Below are positions 51,853-59,500 of a DNA stretch of 64,000 nt, in pieces (the stretch's first letter is position 1; each line of letters starts with the position of its first letter). A program made the position numbers and the translations under genes. This stretch comes from Citromicrobium sp. JLT1363 (GTDB lineage: Bacteria; Pseudomonadota; Alphaproteobacteria; Sphingomonadales; Sphingomonadaceae). The stretch lies in the NCBI RefSeq assembly GCF_000186705.1, contig NZ_AEUE01000007.1, forward strand, positions 62,001 to 126,000, read 5' to 3'. The notes under the pieces were generated by a model. The model made no database searches. It saw nothing but the letters and a program-made list of their open reading frames with translations, and was not told where the DNA came from.

Positions 51853-53043
51853 ATGGCCCGCGGCGGTCTAGGCGACGCCAGCATGGAGCGCTCGCCCCTC
51901 GCCGCCGATCCCGCCCGTTCGCGCGGCCGCGAATTCCCTGGCACTTCGGATGAAACGCGCGGCCCGCGCAGCGCCTTCCAGCGCGACCGCGACCGGATCA
52001 TCCATTCGATCGCCTTTCGCCGGTTGCGCAGCAAGACGCAGGTTTTCGTCGCACCCGAAGGCGATCACTACCGCACGCGCCTGACGCACAGCCTGGAAGT
52101 CGCGCAGATCGGTCGCGTGATTGCCCGTGCGCTGGGCCTGGACGAGGATCTGACCGAGGCACTGTGCCTCGCGCACGATATCGGCCATCCGCCCTTCGGC
52201 CATGCGGGCGAGGAGGCGCTGGACCGCGCGCTGGTCGATCATGGCGGGTTCGATCACAATGCGCAGACGCTGCGCACGCTGATGCGGCTGGAAAGCCCCT
52301 ACTGTACGCACGAAGGCCTCAACCTCAGCTGGGAAGTGCTCGAAGGGCTCGCCAAGCATAACGGGCCGGTTCACGCGCCCCACTGGGCGTTGGCGGAACT
52401 GGATGCGGCATTCCCGCTGGACCTCGAAGGATGGCCCACGCTGGAGGCGCAGGTGGCTGCGGTGGCGGACGATATCGCCTACGACAACCACGATATCGAC
52501 GACGGCCTGCGCGCGGGCTTCCTCGAACTCGACGATCTGCTGACGCTGGACTTCATCGCCGATCAGTGGCGCGAGGTGGAACGCCGCTTTCCCAACGCTC
52601 CGCGTGACAGGCAGCTGCGCGAACTGGTGCGCGGGCAGATCGGCTGGATGGTGAACGATGTGCTTGCCCAGACCCGCACCGCGACTGCGGGAATGGACGA
52701 TCCGGCGGCCATTGCGGGGGCGGGCAGGGCGCTCGCCGGGTTCTCGCCCGCGCTGCACGCGGCCGAACGCCGCCTGAAGGCGTTCATGTATGCCAAGCTC
52801 TACTACCACCCCGAACAGACCGCCACGGCAGACAAGGCCGATGCCGTTATAGAACGCCTCTGGCAGACCTATTGCGAAGATCCGGCAAGAATGGGAACCC
52901 GGTGGTTCGAGAGCCTGCCCGGCGAAGAGCCGCATCGCAGCCGACATATCGCGGATTATATCGCGGGCATGTCGGACCGATTCGCGCTAGAACGGGTGCG
53001 GGAGTTTCATGGGGACGCAGTCAGCGATCTCAGCAATGTTTGA
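51853..53043 (+). CDS. dgt: dGTPase-like deoxyguanosinetriphosphate triphosphohydrolase
   Basis: 396 aa. The HD-domain ligands are His79 (TRLTHSLEVAQIGR) and His108-Asp109 (LAHDIGHPPFGHAGE), and the family start SAFQRDRDRIIHSIAFRRL is intact. The enzyme removes triphosphate from dNTPs and helps balance nucleotide pools. It is close in length to the short alphaproteobacterial type. ATG at codon 11 is an alternative start. The next gene follows after 10 nt. Confidence 0.9.
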   Translation: MARGGLGDASMERSPLAADPARSRGREFPGTSDETRGPRSAFQRDRDRIIHSIAFRRLRSKTQVFVAPEGDHYRTRLTHSLEVAQIGRVIARALGLDEDLTEALCLAHDIGHPPFGHAGEEALDRALVDHGGFDHNAQTLRTLMRLESPYCTHEGLNLSWEVLEGLAKHNGPVHAPHWALAELDAAFPLDLEGWPTLEAQVAAVADDIAYDNHDIDDGLRAGFLELDDLLTLDFIADQWREVERRFPNAPRDRQLRELVRGQIGWMVNDVLAQTRTATAGMDDPAAIAGAGRALAGFSPALHAAERRLKAFMYAKLYYHPEQTATADKADAVIERLWQTYCEDPARMGTRWFESLPGEEPHRSRHIADYIAGMSDRFALERVREFHGDAVSDLSNV

Positions 53044-53053
53044 GTGGGGGTAG

Positions 53054-53743
53054 ATGAGCAGCCGATTCCGCGTGGCGATGGGGGGCGTGAGCGAGCCGAT
53101 CGGGCTGCGGCTGCTGCATCTTGCGCGGTATCAGCCGCAAATCCGCATGGTCGCGCTCACGCTGGGCGAGATAGAACTGCCGCGTGGCAGTAGGCTGGAA
53201 GTGTTCATCGCCGATGCGGACCGCTGGTCGCGCGTGATGCGGGCCATGAAGCCCAAGGTTTTCGTGGTGGGGCTGGGCCCGGCGGTAAATCTGGTGGGCA
53301 AGGATCGCAGCCCGATGCGCGCGATCGATTCCGAAGAAGCTGTTTTGGAAATCGCCAAGACTGCGCGCTTTGCAGGCGTCGAACGGCTTGTGGCGATCAG
53401 TTCCGAAGGGGCGGACCGCTGGTCGCGCGACAAGCATCTCAGCGCCAAGGGCAAGGCGGAGACTGAGCTTTCGCGGCTCGGCTTCAAGCGGCTCGACATC
53501 ATGCGGCCCGGCCCGCTTTCCCAACGCGGCATTTCAGACGATGGCCCGCTTTCGGATATCTCGGCGTTGCGCGGGCGGGGTACGGATGTGGATATGGTGG
53601 CGCACGCGATCCTGACGCTCAGCCTCAGGCGCACGCCGGGCAAGTTCGTGCACGAGGAGGAGGGGATCGAAAGGGCGGCGGCGATGCTTTCGCGTGCACC
53701 GGGCAACAAGACGGTGGGCGCCTCTGAAGCCGGGCAGGGCTAG
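53054..53743 (+). CDS. NAD(P)-binding Rossmann-fold protein, HTATIP2-like
   Basis: 229 aa. The layout (VEVFIADADRWSR-type acidic strand end, VFVVGLGPAVNL, then ARFAGVERLVAISSEGADRWS, LGFKRLDIMRPGPLSQRG) matches the atypical SDR group of HTATIP2/YbjT-like proteins. The usual N-terminal GxxGxxG is degenerate (GGVSEPIG). Enzyme activity is therefore uncertain; a sensor role is possible. It begins a tightly packed run with the ABA4-like, ICMT-like and DUF938 genes. Confidence 0.75.
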   Translation: MSSRFRVAMGGVSEPIGLRLLHLARYQPQIRMVALTLGEIELPRGSRLEVFIADADRWSRVMRAMKPKVFVVGLGPAVNLVGKDRSPMRAIDSEEAVLEIAKTARFAGVERLVAISSEGADRWSRDKHLSAKGKAETELSRLGFKRLDIMRPGPLSQRGISDDGPLSDISALRGRGTDVDMVAHAILTLSLRRTPGKFVHEEEGIERAAAMLSRAPGNKTVGASEAGQG

Positions 53744-53749
53744 CACGGC

Positions 53750-54211
53750 ATGTGGCAGACGCTCTTCGATTTCACCAATGTCATCGCGCTTGGCGGCTGG
53801 GCACTGCTGATCCTGCTGCCTCGCCGCGAAAGCGTGCTGGCCTGCGTGCTGTACGGCGCCATCGGCCTGCTCTGCGCGACCTATCTGGTGATCCTCGTGG
53901 CGCTGGTCGGCAACATGGTGGACCCTGCCCCGGCAGCCGGAACCGTGCCGAACCCCGCCTTCGAGTACAGCGTAGAGGGGCTGATGGCGATGTTCCGTTC
54001 GGAAGCTGCCATCGTGGTCGGCTGGACGCACTACCTGGCGCTGGACCTGTTCGCGGGCCTGTGGATCGCGCGCGATGCGGATGGCCGGGCCGTGGGCCGG
54101 CTGGTGCAGGTGCCGTTTCTGCTTGCGATCTTCATGGCGGGGCCGGCGGGCCTTTTCGCATGGCTGATCGCGCGCCTCTTCCTGCGCGCCGACGAAACGG
54201 AGAACGCATGA
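53750..54211 (+). CDS. ABA4-like (DUF4281) membrane protein
   Basis: 153 aa with four predicted membrane helices. The signatures FDFTNVIALGGWALLILLPR at the start, GLMAMFRSEAAIVVGWTHYL and DLFAGLWIARDA in the middle match the ABA4-like family. Plant ABA4 is needed for neoxanthin formation from violaxanthin; bacterial members are unassigned. Sphingomonads make unusual xanthophylls, so a role in carotenoid modification is possible, but no carotenoid gene lies in this window. It is coupled to the ICMT-like gene by ATGA. Confidence 0.8.
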   Translation: MWQTLFDFTNVIALGGWALLILLPRRESVLACVLYGAIGLLCATYLVILVALVGNMVDPAPAAGTVPNPAFEYSVEGLMAMFRSEAAIVVGWTHYLALDLFAGLWIARDADGRAVGRLVQVPFLLAIFMAGPAGLFAWLIARLFLRADETENA

Positions 54212-54681
54212 TGGCACTGGTCGATCAGGATAGCGCACAGGTCCGCTTCCCGCCGCCGCTGGTCGTCCTGGGCCTGCTGTTGCTGGGGCTGGCCGCCGAA
54301 CCGGCGTTCGGACTGCCGGGGATAGATGTCGCCGCGCTGCGCCCCATCGGGTTGGTCGTCGGCGCCCTTGGCGCGGCGATCCTGGCTTCGGGGCTGTTCG
54401 GCTTCTTCAGGGCGGGCAACGATCCCGAGCCCTGGAAGAAGGACACGGCCCTCGTCACTTCGGGCCTGTACCGGTTCAGCCGCAATCCCATGTATCTGGG
54501 GATGGTGCTGGTGCAGCTGGGAATTGCGCTGTTCGCGCAGAGCATTGGCGGCCTCGTGTCGGTACCGCTGGCGGTGCTGCTGATCGACCGCTTCGTGATC
54601 GCGCGGGAGGAACCGCACCTGATCGCCACTTTTGGCGAGGAGTATCGCGCCTATTGCGCGCGGGTCCGGCGGTGGATCTGA
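54208..54681 (+). CDS. ICMT-like (phospholipid methyltransferase-type) membrane protein
   Basis: 157 aa with four predicted helices. The methyltransferase signatures GLYRFSRNPMYLGMVL and REEPHLIATFGEEYRAYCARVRRW are intact, as in isoprenylcysteine carboxyl methyltransferase-like bacterial proteins. It would methylate a lipid, isoprenoid or small hydrophobic acceptor using SAM; the acceptor is unknown. It overlaps the ABA4-like gene by 4 nt and the DUF938 gene by 1 nt. Confidence 0.83.
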   Translation: MMALVDQDSAQVRFPPPLVVLGLLLLGLAAEPAFGLPGIDVAALRPIGLVVGALGAAILASGLFGFFRAGNDPEPWKKDTALVTSGLYRFSRNPMYLGMVLVQLGIALFAQSIGGLVSVPLAVLLIDRFVIAREEPHLIATFGEEYRAYCARVRRWI

Positions 54682-55280
54682 TGAGCGCCAAACGCGAGAG
54701 CCCGGCCGCCCAGCGCAACCGCGCCCCGATTGCGCAGGTGCTTTCGGAGGAATTGCCAGAGCGTGGCCTCGTGCTGGAGATCGCCAGCGGCACGGGTGAG
54801 CATGCGGTGCATTTCGCGCGGCAATTCCCCGATCTGGACTGGCAGCCGAGCGATCCCGACGCTCAGGCGCGCGCCTCTATCGGAGCCTATGCCGAAGAAG
54901 CTGCACTGCCCAACCTGCGTGAACCGGTCGCGCTGGATGTAAGCACCGAAGAATGGCCGATCCGGAGCGCGGACGCGCTATTATGTGTCAATATGGTACA
55001 TATCAGCCCGTGGCGGGCGAGTGAGGGGCTGTTCGCCGGTGCGGCCGAAATCCTTGCAGAGGGCGCGCCGCTGATCCTTTACGGCCCCTATATCGAGGCC
55101 GGAGTGGAGACCGCAGCAAGCAATCTGGCGTTCGATGAAAGCCTGAAAGCGCGCAACCCGGAATGGGGCCTGCGCGACGTTTCAGACATTGATGCGCTTG
55201 CCCGGCGCAGCGGCTTCAGCCGCATGCGCCGGGTGCAAATGCCGGCCAATAATATCGTGCTGGTCTATCGCAGATCGTAA
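54681..55280 (+). CDS. DUF938-family SAM-dependent methyltransferase
   Basis: 199 aa from ATG 54681 (TGATG overlap). DUF938 hallmarks are plain: PAAQRNRAPIAQVLSEELPE, VLEIASGTGEHAVHFA for the SAM site, FPDLDWQPSDPD and LLCVNMVHISPW. It is a soluble class I methyltransferase with no membrane segment. The family substrate is unknown. Two methyltransferases of different types in one coupled run next to an ABA4-like protein may act on one lipid-type product. Confidence 0.87.
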   Translation: MSAKRESPAAQRNRAPIAQVLSEELPERGLVLEIASGTGEHAVHFARQFPDLDWQPSDPDAQARASIGAYAEEAALPNLREPVALDVSTEEWPIRSADALLCVNMVHISPWRASEGLFAGAAEILAEGAPLILYGPYIEAGVETAASNLAFDESLKARNPEWGLRDVSDIDALARRSGFSRMRRVQMPANNIVLVYRRS

Positions 55281-55327
55281 CGCGGGGCCGCTTGGGGGCG
55301 GGGCTGCCACGCAACAGATGCTGCAGA

Positions 55328-55459
55328 TCAATCGATGGCTTCTTCACCGGCCTGACCGACCGATTCGACATCCTGGCCAAGGCCTTTGACGGTGTTGCAG
55401 GCGGTGGCGGTAAGGCCGAGCGCGGCGACACCGACGGCGAGGGCAAGCTTGCGGATCAT
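55328..55459 (-). CDS. Entericidin A/B-family small lipoprotein
   Basis: 43 aa from ATG 55459 with an AAAGGAAAAA ribosome site. A lipoprotein signal (KLALAVGVAALGLTATAC) is followed by the short tail NTVKGLGQDVESVGQAGEEA, the standard entericidin pattern (CNTxxGxGxDV). Entericidin A/B were described as an antidote/toxin lipoprotein pair in E. coli; single copies like this are widespread and of unclear role. It is convergent with the DUF938 gene. Confidence 0.85.
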   Translation of the reverse strand: MIRKLALAVGVAALGLTATACNTVKGLGQDVESVGQAGEEAID

Positions 55460-55503
55460 CGTTTTTCCTTTCGCAAAGAGCGCCATGCGCCCGTTTCGCC
55501 AGT

Positions 55504-56436
55504 TCAACGTGTTTGTGGCGGGAGCGGTTCCTCGAGAGCGGTGGCGCGCCTCTTCTGCCGGGCAAGGTGTCCTTCGCGCAGCACGATGATCGATCCCGCC
55601 AGAATGATGATCGGCGCGCCGATCCAGGTGGTCGGGGCGGGCAGTTCGTCGAAAACCTGCCACCCGTACAGCGTGGCCCACAGCAGCGCGGTGTAATCCA
55701 TCACGATCACCGTCGCCGCCGATCCGTAGCGCAGCGAGTTGGTCAGCAATAATTGCGCTGCCGCGCCGCTCAGCCCGATACCGCCCAGCAGCAGCCAGGC
55801 TTCGGTCGAATGCGCCTTGCCCACGAAGGGCAGGGAAAGTGCCGCCACCGGTGCGGTGAGCAGGCAGAACCAGAACACGATGCTGGTCGAACCTTCGGTC
55901 TTGTTCAGATCCTGGATCTGGATCGATATCAGCGCGACCATGAAGGCCGCTGCCAGCCCCACCGCGATACCGGTGGGGTCTACGGGCGTGCCGCCGGGCT
56001 GCGTGACGATCAGGATGCCGACAAAGCCGATGGCCACCGCGCTCCAGCGATAGCGGCCGATCTTCTCCTTCAGCAGCAGCATGGACAGGATCACGGCCCA
56101 GATCGGCGCGGTGAAGTTGAGCGTGGTCGCCTCTGCCAGCGGCAGCAGGATCACGGCGCCATAGACCAGCGCCATGCCGATGATGCCGAAGACGCTGCGC
56201 ACCACGTGCGCGCCGAAGCGCACCGGCTTCAGCGCGGCGAGGCCGACCGTGGCCGAGGCGAAGCCGATCATCACCAGCAGCGTGACTGCCTGCCGCCAGA
56301 AGATCATCTCGGCCAGGTGGACGCCCTGTTCGCCCGCCAGCTTCACCAGCATCGAGAGTGTGGTGAGGGCGAGAGCCGCCAGCAGACGCAAGCCGATGGC
56401 CGTCAATGGGCGGGATTGGGCGACGCCAGCTTCCAT
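55504..56436 (-). CDS. EamA/DMT-family transporter (first)
   Basis: 310 aa, ten predicted helices in two EamA repeats, with FTAPIWAVILSMLLLKEKIGRYRW at the end of repeat one and a short basic tail (ARQKRRATALE). Drug/metabolite transporters of this kind export amino acids or metabolites; the substrate is unknown. A second EamA gene lies at 58516 across the cpaF gene, but the two differ clearly in sequence. Confidence 0.87.
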   Translation of the reverse strand: MEAGVAQSRPLTAIGLRLLAALALTTLSMLVKLAGEQGVHLAEMIFWRQAVTLLVMIGFASATVGLAALKPVRFGAHVVRSVFGIIGMALVYGAVILLPLAEATTLNFTAPIWAVILSMLLLKEKIGRYRWSAVAIGFVGILIVTQPGGTPVDPTGIAVGLAAAFMVALISIQIQDLNKTEGSTSIVFWFCLLTAPVAALSLPFVGKAHSTEAWLLLGGIGLSGAAAQLLLTNSLRYGSAATVIVMDYTALLWATLYGWQVFDELPAPTTWIGAPIIILAGSIIVLREGHLARQKRRATALEEPLPPQTR

Positions 56437-56509
56437 CCCATGGCTGTTAGAGATTGATGGCGCGCAATCAAGTTGCGCTTGTCCGCATCAATCGCCACCT
56501 CGCACCGCG

Positions 56510-56740
56510 ATGACCTGGTGGCACGATCTCATTTTTCTCAGCGATGCGGGGCGCGTGGCGCTGGCCGGCCTCGCCTTCGTGGTCGTGGCGCTGATCGCGA
56601 TGGTTGCGGAAAGGCTCCGCGGCAAGCGCGCCCGGATCGACCGGGTCGGCTGCATGCCGTGGATGACGATCTTTCTGTTCGCGGCGGTGATCGGGGGCGG
56701 GCTGCTGGCGACGGCTCTGCCAGCGCTGCTGAAGGGCTAG
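56510..56740 (+). CDS. Small two-helix membrane protein, 76 aa
   Basis: From ATG 56510 the product has two membrane helices (AGRVALAGLAFVVVALIAMV and TIFLFAAVIGGGLLATALPA) joined by a basic loop (RLRGKRARIDRVGCM). It is convergent with cpaF, with 3 nt between stops. I do not recognise the family. The two clean hydrophobic segments and codon bias support a real gene. Confidence 0.6.
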   Translation: MTWWHDLIFLSDAGRVALAGLAFVVVALIAMVAERLRGKRARIDRVGCMPWMTIFLFAAVIGGGLLATALPALLKG

Positions 56741-56743
56741 GCC

Positions 56744-58291
56744 CTACAGGCATGCCTCAAGATACGCCTGGTCGAAGCCGAACTGCCGGGCCTTTTCCAG
56801 CGTGTAGGGGCGCAGGCCCTGACTGCGGAATTCCCCCAGAATCTTGCCGTCCTCGCTCTCGTCCATGTACTCGAACTTGAACAGTTCCTGGGTGACGATG
56901 ACGTCGCCTTCCATCCCGATCACCTCGGTGATGTTGGTGGTGCGGCGGCTGCCGTCGCGCAGGCGCTTTACCTGCACGATCAGGTCGACGGACTCGGCAA
57001 TCTGGCGGCTGATGGCTTCCTTGGGGATCTTGATGTCGCCCATCAGGATCATGTTTTCCATACGCCCCAGTGCCTCGCGTGGGGAGTTGGCGTGCAGCGT
57101 GCACATGGAACCATCGTGGCCAGTGTTCATCGCGGCGAGCAGGTCGAACGCTTCCGCGCCGCGAATTTCGCCCAGGATGATGCGGTCGGGCCGCATACGC
57201 AGAGCGTTCTTCACAAGGTCGCCGATGGTGATCGCGCCCTGGCCTTCGAGGTTGGGCGGGCGCGTTTCGAGCGGCAGCCAGTGCGGCTGCTGAAGGCGCA
57301 GTTCGGCCGCGTCCTCGATCGTCAGCACACGCTCGCCCGGGTCGATCATCTTCGACAGGGCATTGAGCATCGTCGTCTTACCCGAACCCGTACCGCCCGA
57401 GATCACGACATTCATCCGGCAGGCGCCCGCGATCTTGAGCGCGGTGGCCATCTTGTCGTCCATCGAGCCCCAGTTCTTGAGCATGTCGATGGTGATCGGC
57501 TTTTCGGAGAACTTACGAATGGAGATCGCGGTGCCGCGCAAGCTGAGCGGCGGGACGATCACGTTGACACGGCTGCCGTCCTTCAGACGGGCGTCGGCCA
57601 GCGGCGTGGTCTGGTCGACGCGGCGGCCGACCTGGTTCACGATCCGCTGCGCGATCTGGAACAGGTGCTGTTCGTCGCGGAACTGGATCGGGGCGAGGGT
57701 CAGCTTGCCCTTCTTTTCGATGTAGGTCTGGTCGGGCCCGTTGACCATGATGTCGGAAACGTCCGGGTCCTGAAGCAGCTCTTCCAGTGGACCGAAGCCG
57801 AGCAGTTCGTCGATCAGTACCTTTTCCAGCGCGAACTGTTCGCGCCGGTTCAGCGTGACCTTCAGCTCGGCCAGCACTTCCATGATGATCGGGCGGAACT
57901 CCTCGCCCAGCTCTTCCTTCGTCAGCGTAGAAGCCGCTTCGGGGTCGATTCTCTCAAGCAGGCGCGGCAGCACCTGCTCCTTGATCTTGTGGACGCTGGC
58001 TTCGAAGCCGGTGACTTCTTCCTTGACGTGGACCGCGTTGGATCGCTCGTCGAGCCGGCGACGCGCATCGGCGTGGCGGTTATTGCCGGAAGGGGCGGGC
58101 GCCGGAGTGGGCGAGGAAGAACCTTCGCCCGAGGCAGTATCTTCGTCGGGAATCGGCGGAAACTGCTCGCCCCCTTCGGGATTGCTGGGGCGGGGCGCAT
58201 TGGAGCCCTTCATGGGCTTGGCGTTGCCGAATGCGGGACGGTTGCCGGAGCCCAAGCCCCCGGGCCCGTTCCTGCGTCCGAAAGCGCTCAT
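56744..58291 (-). CDS. cpaF: CpaF/TadA secretion ATPase
   Basis: 515 aa from ATG 58291. A Pro/Ser-rich N-terminal tail (about residues 1-90) precedes an N-terminal domain and the RecA-like ATPase: Walker A GGTGSGKTT (299-307), Asp box and Walker B region MRPDRIILGEIRGAEAFDLL, and the His box TGHDGSMCTLHANS. It powers assembly of Flp/Tad pili. None of the other tad/cpa genes is beside it in this window, so it is either an orphan here or its partners lie elsewhere. Confidence 0.92.
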   Translation of the reverse strand: MSAFGRRNGPGGLGSGNRPAFGNAKPMKGSNAPRPSNPEGGEQFPPIPDEDTASGEGSSSPTPAPAPSGNNRHADARRRLDERSNAVHVKEEVTGFEASVHKIKEQVLPRLLERIDPEAASTLTKEELGEEFRPIIMEVLAELKVTLNRREQFALEKVLIDELLGFGPLEELLQDPDVSDIMVNGPDQTYIEKKGKLTLAPIQFRDEQHLFQIAQRIVNQVGRRVDQTTPLADARLKDGSRVNVIVPPLSLRGTAISIRKFSEKPITIDMLKNWGSMDDKMATALKIAGACRMNVVISGGTGSGKTTMLNALSKMIDPGERVLTIEDAAELRLQQPHWLPLETRPPNLEGQGAITIGDLVKNALRMRPDRIILGEIRGAEAFDLLAAMNTGHDGSMCTLHANSPREALGRMENMILMGDIKIPKEAISRQIAESVDLIVQVKRLRDGSRRTTNITEVIGMEGDVIVTQELFKFEYMDESEDGKILGEFRSQGLRPYTLEKARQFGFDQAYLEACL

Positions 58292-58515
58292 TATCGTATC
58301 TCCCGAAGCATCCAGGCCAAGCAATGCGGCGTGCGGGCATAATGGCCAACAGCACCTTCTCGGAGATGGTGAATATGATGGAAACCTTAGCATTTCCCTA
58401 AACGGATCAGGTGTCTGACCGATCGCCGATGGAACCGGCCGTGCCTGTCCACCGCGCGAACCGATACGCGGCTGGAAACATGCGCCGCTTTGCGCGAAGG
58501 GCGCAATGAACGGCA

Positions 58516-59499
58516 TTGCAAAAGGACTTCGCAGGCAACGTGCAGCATAGTGAACGCAGCGGCATCTTGCTGGCGGCGGCGGGCTTCAGCTCGCTGTCGG
58601 TCGGCGACGCGATCGTCAAGACGATGGCGGGCGAGTGGTCTCCTCTGGCCGTCGCGGCGCTGCGCTTCACCATCGGTGCGATCGCGCTCTCCCTCCTGCT
58701 GTTGCGCAGCGAGGGGCCGGGTGCCTTTCGCCCGCGCCGCCCGTTGCTGCAGGTGGCGCGCGGCGCATGCCTGGCCGGCGCGACCCTGTGCTTCTTTTCC
58801 GCCGTTTTCGTGATGCAGCTGGCAGAGGCGATGGCGTTGGCCTTCGTCTCGCCCGTATTCGTCGCCCTGCTGAGCGGCCCGCTGCTGAAGGAAAAGGTCC
58901 GCCCGGCGGTGTGGATCGCCTCGCCGATCGCGCTGGTCGGCGTGATGCTGGTGTTGCGGCCCAACTTCGCGGAGCTGGGGATCATGGCGGGCCTGCCTCT
59001 GCTGTCGGCCTTTTTCTTCGGCCTGATGGTCATCTGCAACCGCGCGGCGGCGGGCGACGGGAGTGCGCTCTCGATGCAGGTGTTCATCGCCTGCCTTGCC
59101 ACCCCCTTCCTGATCGCGGCGGCGGTGATCGGCCACGTCAGCGGCGCGCCGGGCCTGCAGGTCAGCCTGCCGGACTGGAGCATCGTCGCGCGCTGCGCGC
59201 TGGTCGCGATCACCGCCAGCACCGCGCACTGGCTGGTGTTTCTGGGCACTACGCGCGCGGGCGCGGCGACCATCGCGCCCGTCACCTACGTGCAGATGAT
59301 CGTGGCGATCACGCTGGGCTATCTGCTGTTTTCCGATGTGCCCGATCTGGCGACCGTGGCGGGTGCCGCGATCATCATCGGCGCGGGGCTTTTCCTGTGG
59401 CTGACCACTCCGCGCGCGACCACCCGGATGTCGCGCGCATTGCAAGGCCAGCCGCAGACGCTAGAGCGCGAGAGGAGCAAAAGCGGAAACGGCGACTGA
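58516..59499 (+). CDS. EamA/DMT-family transporter (second)
   Basis: 327 aa from TTG 58516, or fewer from GTG 58540; the real start is unclear. Ten helices in two EamA repeats are predicted (for example PVFVALLSGPLLKEKVRPAVW and TYVQMIVAITLGYLLFSDVP). The substrate is unknown. Its stop lies 1 nt before the glmS ATG, so they may be cotranscribed, though this may be only compact packing. Confidence 0.85.
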   Translation: MQKDFAGNVQHSERSGILLAAAGFSSLSVGDAIVKTMAGEWSPLAVAALRFTIGAIALSLLLLRSEGPGAFRPRRPLLQVARGACLAGATLCFFSAVFVMQLAEAMALAFVSPVFVALLSGPLLKEKVRPAVWIASPIALVGVMLVLRPNFAELGIMAGLPLLSAFFFGLMVICNRAAAGDGSALSMQVFIACLATPFLIAAAVIGHVSGAPGLQVSLPDWSIVARCALVAITASTAHWLVFLGTTRAGAATIAPVTYVQMIVAITLGYLLFSDVPDLATVAGAAIIIGAGLFLWLTTPRATTRMSRALQGQPQTLERERSKSGNGD

Positions 59500-59500
59500 C

